Source: Bryum argenteum (Eukaryota > Streptophyta > Bryopsida > Bryales > Bryaceae). Taken from it: a DNA stretch of 64,000 nt. Shown here one piece after another: positions 58,075-64,000 of this stretch (its first letter is position 1; every line of letters begins with the position of its first letter). The notes beneath the pieces were generated by a model. It had not been told where the DNA came from. It saw only the letters and a list, made by a program, of their open reading frames with translations, and did not search any database. The DNA lies in NCBI GenBank assembly GCA_037043015.1, contig CM073325.1, positions 6,923,001 through 6,987,000 of the forward strand, read 5' to 3'. Both the position numbers and the translations under genes were made by a program.

Positions 58075-58442
58075 GTACATTTGAGTGACTATTCATCTTG
58101 TTTCAAGTTAAAAATGGCCTCCATTCACACCTAAAGCAACTGCGAAGCAGGAAATGCCTCGACAATAAGGGTTGGACAGTTGAAGGGTCACGCCTCCCTG
58201 CCCGCCCGTAAAACCTTGCGCGCATAAAATAGTTTGGCCCCTCCCATATTTTTCGTTGTTGATGTCTTCGATACCATCAAGGAACAGTTGCCCTAGTAGA
58301 ATGTGGTTAAAGAACCTAATTTTATAACTCAAAATGTTAAAAAAACATTCTAAAGCCTCCAAATTTACAAAAAAAAAGATTTACACGAATTTCTACCAGG
58401 CAGCAAGTATGGGGGGCAGTGGATGCGCGACCCCTCCACTGC

Positions 58443-58657
58443 GGGTAAGCGTTCGTAGCAGCTACCAAGGAGGATGGAAGAGGGGTAATGAGCCCCCTAA
58501 TTTTTTGATGTATAGACATTAAATGCCAAGGAGTGGGCTTGTCAGGGTAATTTGGGGTCGCAGACCTCAAATTTGAATTCAGAATTATCAAAAACGGTCT
58601 TGGGAGGTCCCACAGATTCTAGGGTGCCTCCTTGGTAGCTGCCACGAACCATTGCCC
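58443..58657. mobile_element. Foldback element with about 30-bp arms
   Basis: GCAGCTACCAAGGAGG at 58458-58473 is matched exactly by its complement at 58627-58642. The arms extend outwards with few mismatches through 'gggtaagcgttcgta' and 'cacgaaccattgccc'. Confidence 0.6.
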
Positions 58658-58687
58658 CTCCACTGCCCCGCCCCCAGTGACAAGGCA

Positions 58688-58815
58688 AGGCCGTCAGTTG
58701 TCCGTCCAAGCGTCCGTCCAAACGTGGTATCCGTTGTCGGGTCCGTCCGAGCGTGGGGCCGTTCGTGGGTTCGTCCGAGGCTCCGACCAGACGTGGAGTT
58801 CGTCGGATGGTCCGT
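58688..58815. repeat. CGTCCG-rich degenerate short repeat
   Basis: More than ten occurrences of GTCCG or TCCGTC within about 130 bp, much more GC-rich than the surroundings. Confidence 0.6.
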
Positions 58816-59720
58816 CGTCGGGCCGTCCGCAGTCAACGATTCTACGAACGAGAAAAGGGGGCAGCGCGCCCACTACTGCGTGGCGCGCCGCACGACGGCT
58901 GCCGGCTCAACGCGACGCTAGAAACAGCAAAACACCCTTCATCCGCCCCTCGCACAAAAGAATTCCAACCGAATCAGAACACTCTCGTCACCACGTTCAC
59001 ATCGAACCATCTCCGGTCCCCGGACTCGCAAAATCCGGGGCGCACCCCGCCCCCCACGACTACTGTCCCCTCCATTTGCTATTTTTCCCCGTCCCACGGT
59101 TTCAACTCCTCCCAATCCCCGCACGCTTTGCGCATCCTTTTGGGCATCCTTTCTTACTTTGCTTTTGCGCTCTTGCACCTCCCTGGATCCACCATCCCTT
59201 GGTTAGATCTGGGGACGGATCCTTCGAGTTTGATGTCGTAGAAGACCGATCGTGCTTTTGAGTGTGCTGGAACATCAGCTTCTCGAGGACTAGAATCGTG
59301 CGAGGCTCGGTATTGAAACATTTCTTCAATACCGCCTAGGTCGTTTGTTCCACCAGGGTTTGATATATCAGCTCTCAGCAACGTGTGTGGCGCAGCATGG
59401 TCCGTGCCTCCAACTGAATCGAAGCTCACTTACTGCTTGCAAGCATGGGAGTCTTTCGGTTGAACTTATCTTCGTTCTTTGTCATTAAAGAATGTTGTGA
59501 CGGAATCCGTTAGTTTGAATCGGCTTCATTTGCATCCTGGATTAACGATGAGCCTTGATTTTGTGGTGTGTGAAGTCATCGAAAGCCAGTCACCGAAGCC
59601 GACTGGTTTTGCGACGCTTTGCCTTTGCTTTGGTGGTGGTCAGGAGCTGCTGCTGCTGCTATGATGTGATCCTGGATCTTGTGCACTCGCGGTAATCAAT
59701 TGCGCCATGGAGAGTCCACC

Positions 59721-60984
59721 ATGGATGGTAGGGCACCAATGCTGCTGAAGGATCATGTTCCTCTTGTAAGTTGTTATGTATCGTTATGGGTTCTTAGCTA
59801 GATCTATCTGGAGAGGCGGAGCAATGAGGGGTGGTCTTTCGTTGGCGGAGTTCTTGAACTGGTCGCCTTTGCGTGGTCACCGATTCCGATCTAGCAGTCG
59901 ATCTGTCTGGAGGTTCAAGCACACTCTCAAGTACCGACGACCTGGTGATAGTCCGGTAAAACTCCTAGACAAGAATCGCACCCCCGCGGATCATCAGGGT
60001 TTATCACTTCCATTCTTGCAATCTAGAAACGAGTCGTGTCTGGGTGGTAATCACGACATTGTCGTTAGAAACGATCTCTTCGCCATCTTTGACAATATCG
60101 CACTCGCAACAGAGACTCGTCCCCTCCGGAAACGACTCGGATCTGCCCTGATTGGTCGTGGAGATCTAAGCTTCAATTCACTGAATCGCCGAACTTGGCA
60201 GTCTCTGATCGACTCCTCGGTGTGTCTGCAGGGAAATGGTGGCGAAAGTAAGGCAAACGGCATCGATCACATTGTTCACAGCTTCGAATCGTTGAACGGA
60301 GCAGACTATCCTGACCATTTCACGTACGTACCACATCCTGAGGAGCCGATCGATATAGACAAACCCGTGCGGTGTCCGCCTCCGGAGCCTTGCATCATGC
60401 ATGTACGCCCTTAAACCCTGCTCACCCCCTAATCCCCTGAACCTCAATTGGTGATATTCCATGTGTCATTAACTCTGTGCAAGTAATTAATATGTTCCTC
60501 CTTTGCCATTTTAACTACTCTATGCTGTCATAAGATGCCTAAGTATTCTATCCTGTGTCATTCAGCTACTCTATCTTCCGATAATCTACTTATTCCATCT
60601 CTTATCAAAGCAGCTACTAACTTTATCTTAAAATATTCCATCCTCCGCCATTCCATCCTAACACAAGCTACATAGTATAGAGTAATTCCCTTCCTCCAAT
60701 CACTTTCTACTCTGGAACCTTCCTTCATTCCAACTGCGGCCTATTTTAGTTACAAACCGCAGGATTATTAAAGGATGATCTTTCTGCAGGACGGGAGAGT
60801 GTTCAGAGACAGGCTAGCGAATTCGCGGAGACGGAGCGACTTGCTGGGCTCGATGCGAGAGAACGACCACGTCGAGTATTACAACACCCCATTAAACAGG
60901 CGGCGTCACCGGGGCTCCAAAGAGTCCATTCAAACACCAGCTTTGATAGCCCCAGATCTTGTGGCTACTAAGATAGTGGATTGA
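59721..60984 (+). CDS. Small unknown plant protein, 3 exons (alternative intron-retained form possible)
   Basis: Preferred model: exons 59721-59765, 60232-60402, 60790-60984, phase 0 at both junctions, 136 residues. The start ATG has a good context (ccaccATGGA). The first exon ends at a GTAAGT donor after MDGRAPMLLKDHVPL. The core reads DYPDHFTYVPHPEEPIDID, then KPVRCPPPEPCIMH, then DGRVFRDRLANSRRRSDLLG and SMRENDHVEYYNTPLNRRR. It is hydrophilic without membrane segments. I do not recognise the family. The first intron (59766-60231) is also open in frame from an ATG at 59776 into exon 2, which would give a 273-residue protein with an Arg-rich N-terminus if the intron is retained or the first exon is wrong. 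Confidence 0.6.
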
Positions 60985-62535
60985 CAAAAGTAAGGTATTC
61001 TGACTCCCTTGTATACATGATCCATATCCATTCAATGTTCATACTGCAGGTTTTGTGAGTCGACCGTCGACTGAGGTGTGATAGGACACTAAGTCTCTGT
61101 CTCTCTGTAGTGTGCATCAGCATACTCTATTGTACCATATAAACATGGATCCCTGTTAGGGACCGCAACATGGACAGCTTATTCAGTAGAAGTCATTGGA
61201 GTGCTGCGTACTCCACTTTTTAGGATGTTTTTGTAGGTAGAATGATCAAGTTCTGTTGAAGTGGCCATTTTGTGTACCTCGATTCAGGTCAAGGATGATT
61301 CGTAACAAATTGGAACCATGTTCCATTCAGTTGTCTTTGTGGCCGATGGTCAAAGGGGAGAACGTATCTTGTTTGACTGTCCATGTTACAGCGAGGTGAC
61401 CATTTTAGGTTTTGTTTTTGGAATGGTAATGTGGTAAATAAAAGTGGTTTTGCACTGATGATGATATGGAATAATCAGATACGTAGCAATTAGATTCTCT
61501 TATGCATGAGATTAAAAAACGATTGATCCAACAAGTAAACATTCAAAATACCTGCTGATTCAAACTTTTTATGCCACATTCACTGATCTGAACAGCAGCA
61601 TACTAGAGGCCCCAACCTCGAAAATCGATACATGAAACACTGTCATAACATTCAGAGAATTGGTGGATAAACTGAAGCAAGATAGAATGCTCAAAACCGG
61701 CGCAATATGGAAATTGGCCTAACACCGAAACTTTGCAAATGGTATGTAGAAATGTGTTGTTCCAAGTGCCACTAAAGACCTAAGAGATATCAACATTCAT
61801 CTTCCTTCTGAATGAGTGATTTGATTGATGATTTCTAGGTTTTCTAGAACACAATTCAAAATTTTGTTATCGTATGGTATTGTAGAGCAATAGTATGAAA
61901 TAATTTGTACACGTTTTTCATTTCTTTTGCATTAGAGACTAAGAGATTAAGAGATTTTCATGGAATTTGAACTCTTGATATGATTTTGGGCACTGGACTT
62001 TGACTAAGAATTACGACGTCACACACAATCCAAAACACATCATTCTTTAAAAGTACGTTTAACAATATAGTCACTTATTATTTATTTTTTGTCCAAACAT
62101 TTGAAGTGTACACATCATCCATTTAAGAATTGCAGTAGGTGGAGGTACACAAACTCTCAACATTTTTGAACATAATGGATTACATTATAATGATTTGGGC
62201 AAGTTTGAAATAAAGATTCACCCCATAGATGTTGTAATTGATTGACAATTTTTAAGGCAATGAATTTGAAAAGTCTTAGTTGTTACAATTGCTAGGACGA
62301 TTCTGACACCTTTTTTCCACATCAAACTAAATAGAATGTACTAATTTTTACTGAATATGGCCATTGTAAGGTAACACCAAGATTTATGCATCACATAACT
62401 AAATATGGACTTTGGGTTATTTATGGACTTTACAACATGGTGGGATCCACCCCACCAGGACTCTAAAAGTACATATCTTAAAAATATCTTTGTAGTACCT
62501 TGATGCTAGAATTCATTCGCAGCTATTGCTATTAG
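60985..62535. other. 3' UTR and gene-free AT-rich region
   Basis: The 3' UTR of the preceding gene continues for perhaps 400 bp. The remainder is AT-rich and has no supported gene or repeat. Confidence 0.45.
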
Positions 62536-62539
62536 TTAA

Positions 62540-63210
62540 CCCCTAAACATCTAACCTGGCTATTCTTAACGAAAAAACATATTTTTGAAGAAAGTGTCGT
62601 AGACAAAAATGAAGATAAGCAATTTAGATCTCAACCGTACAAACTTGTGATAGACTTGTGGAAGGTCATGTGAACCAAAATTTGAGACAGTAGAACTTTT
62701 AGATTGCGAGATCGTATCATATCAATACCAAAATTAAGTATAAATTTCATCAATTTCACTTCAAAGTGGAAATTCTACAAACAAATCAATTGCAATTAAA
62801 AAAATTACAAACTAGAAAGTTGTTATGCTTCATCTTAAAAAGACCATTACACCAAAAAAACTCATTAGAAGAACTTCTTGCCACAAATGATAGCCTTGCA
62901 ATCGCGAAAATTTCCAAAAAAATAACAAAGGACAAATAGTCCAAAATTAGACCCTTTGCACTCAAATCCAAATCTTATCTTCAATACATCTTCTCTCTTG
63001 GTAAGGATTCTACTCTAAAAAAAAAGACTTCAATTGGAAGATATATCTAAAAATAAAAGTGAAATCTAATTGTATAAGAATATATAGCTCTTCAATAATC
63101 ATCCATTCTTTCACTTTTTCTATAATAGAAATCTTATTCCAAATCTTATACCAAAGTTCTTCGGATATAAAAATAAAATCAACCCGAAAGTTGTTAGGAA
63201 TCATCTTGAC
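62540..63210. mobile_element. piggyBac-like element, copy I, truncated
   Basis: TTAA at 62536-62539, then CCCCTAAACATC. It is colinear with the left two thirds of copies A and B ('agataagcaatttagatctcaaccgtac' region, 'actagaaagttgtt', 'aaatccaaatctta'). The right end was not found. Confidence 0.7.
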
Positions 63211-64000
63211 AACCAATGTTTGAGTCATGTAGTTGGGTTTCCCCTTATTTTGACAAAAATTCTTACATATGAGTGAATCCAACTTTTTCAAATTGTATTA
63301 AATTTGAACACAATCATGGCTATGCTATGATATGTGAGAAAATGAACACGGCTTTAAATACTTCAATAGGACTATTAGAGTTGAAGAAATGAAAGTGAAA
63401 GTCAAGGTGAGCATGCCTTTTGTAAGACTATTCAACAACAGAATCAATTTTAGTGTTCAATACTCATTTATAAATGTATGAGTGTAAAATAAGAAGATGC
63501 AACAAGACGACTATCGTGAAAAGAGATGATTATTGTTGCGTTTTGAGCAATTTCAAGGCACGAACCATGAAAAACATGATCATGTTGTGTTTGAAGGGAC
63601 CTAAAGGTACATACTACCTCTCATTGGGTGTATCTCAAAAAAATTTGATTGAACTGAAGATCTGTAAGCGACTACCATTTTTCAAGATATCTTATTTGGT
63701 TTTCCTTAAAGCCTCATTATTTATAAGTCGGATACTTGAATCGCTTGATCTAGATTTGTTTGTCATACTGCAACTTCTTGACTTCAAATTTTGGCTATTA
63801 ACTTCAAAATGTCCCTATGTCACGGACATGCCATGTTGGTTGTTGTTACTCTTCAACTTATTAATAGTACTTTTTGTAATCTCACTTTGAGTGTCATTTT
63901 CAGTCTTGTGCAAGGAAATCCCTCATTTCTAATCTATCTTCCTATGAGGTCTCCCTCCACTCTCGTCTTTCTTCTTGCCCTTCATTTGTTGTCCGCAACA
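63211..64000. other. AT-rich sequence without supported genes
   Basis: The only longer frame (63474-63890, 138 codons) has no recognisable domain and a composition like the surrounding AT-rich DNA, so I treat it as chance. Confidence 0.4.

Larger units (their letters stand above)
54879..59720. other. Repeat-derived gene-free region and upstream region of the 59721 gene
   Basis: About 55270-55870 holds further diverged copies of the internal unit of the 970-bp element family ('gatgaa - aagttatggc(t/a)ctt', 'aaaatgca - ccataaa'). 56000-58400 is AT-rich with no supported gene. From about 58430 the sequence turns GC-rich and includes a foldback, a CGTCCG-rich stretch and the probable 5' region of the following gene. 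Confidence 0.45.

Noticed and set aside
58632..59261. Overlapping plus-strand frames of 162-209 codons
   Set aside because: They lie in GC-rich repetitive sequence (CGTCCG cluster); Arg/Ser/Pro-rich translations without domains look like a GC effect, and the region probably is 5' flank or UTR of the 59721 gene.
63474..63890. 138-codon open frame near the window end
   Set aside because: No recognisable domain, hydrophobic low-complexity composition expected from AT-rich DNA, and no splice or promoter context.
1..64000. CRISPR arrays, bacterial operons or prophage-type systems
   Set aside because: Spliced plant genes occupy the window; the tandem repeats seen have no regular unique spacers and no cas-like genes.

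Overview
The window is nuclear DNA from a land plant. The genes have many short GT-AG introns in AT-rich non-coding sequence. The content is plant-specific: an O-fucosyltransferase-like protein, a plant exo-beta-glucosidase of family GH3, a CHASE-domain hybrid histidine kinase, a group 1 (Em) LEA protein and an S1-domain protein that looks plastid-targeted. The species cannot be named from the sequence. A bryophyte or lycophyte is my guess, based on short introns and the divergent CHASE kinase, and is only an inference. Exon boundaries were worked out by hand from splice sites, reading phase and family similarity; all complete models keep phase from start to stop.

Layout: 1-2925 is an O-fucosyltransferase-like gene (+) whose 5' end is missing or unresolved. 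3000-9600 is repeat-rich and gene-free. 9598-13306 is a GH3 beta-glucosidase (+, 7 exons). 14913-16885 is an unrecognised 388-residue protein (-, 4 exons). 17795-20148 is a large transposon relic. 21433-28115 is a hybrid histidine kinase (-, 15 exons). 28800-32000 is repeats. 32424-38009 is a SCY1-like pseudokinase (+, 21 exons). 39258-39713 is an Em protein (+). 42142-42652 is a small membrane protein (-). 43200-49100 is a transposon-rich stretch. 49361-50314 is an intronless penta-EF-hand protein (+). 51515-53611 is an S1-domain protein (-, 7 exons). 53900-58700 is repeats. 59721-60984 is a small unknown gene (+). 61000-64000 is repeats. The genes do not form a pathway; this is an ordinary plant gene neighbourhood.

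The most striking signal is a set of transposons whose ends all read TTAA-CCCCTAAA(CGTCC) ... (GGACG)TTTAGGGG-TTAA. The TTAA at both ends is the signature target duplication of the piggyBac superfamily. The largest copy (17795-20148) still encodes a C-terminal cysteine/histidine zinc ribbon like the one that ends piggyBac transposases. Related copies occur at 4883-5855, 29188-30144, about 31320-31912, 46360-47528, about 53896-54874 and 62540-63210, and very small ones sit inside introns of the beta-glucosidase and kinase genes. The window also holds a full-length tRNA-derived SINE with an 11-bp target duplication and a GATA-repeat tail, truncated relatives, Stowaway-like MITEs, foldback elements and several minisatellites.
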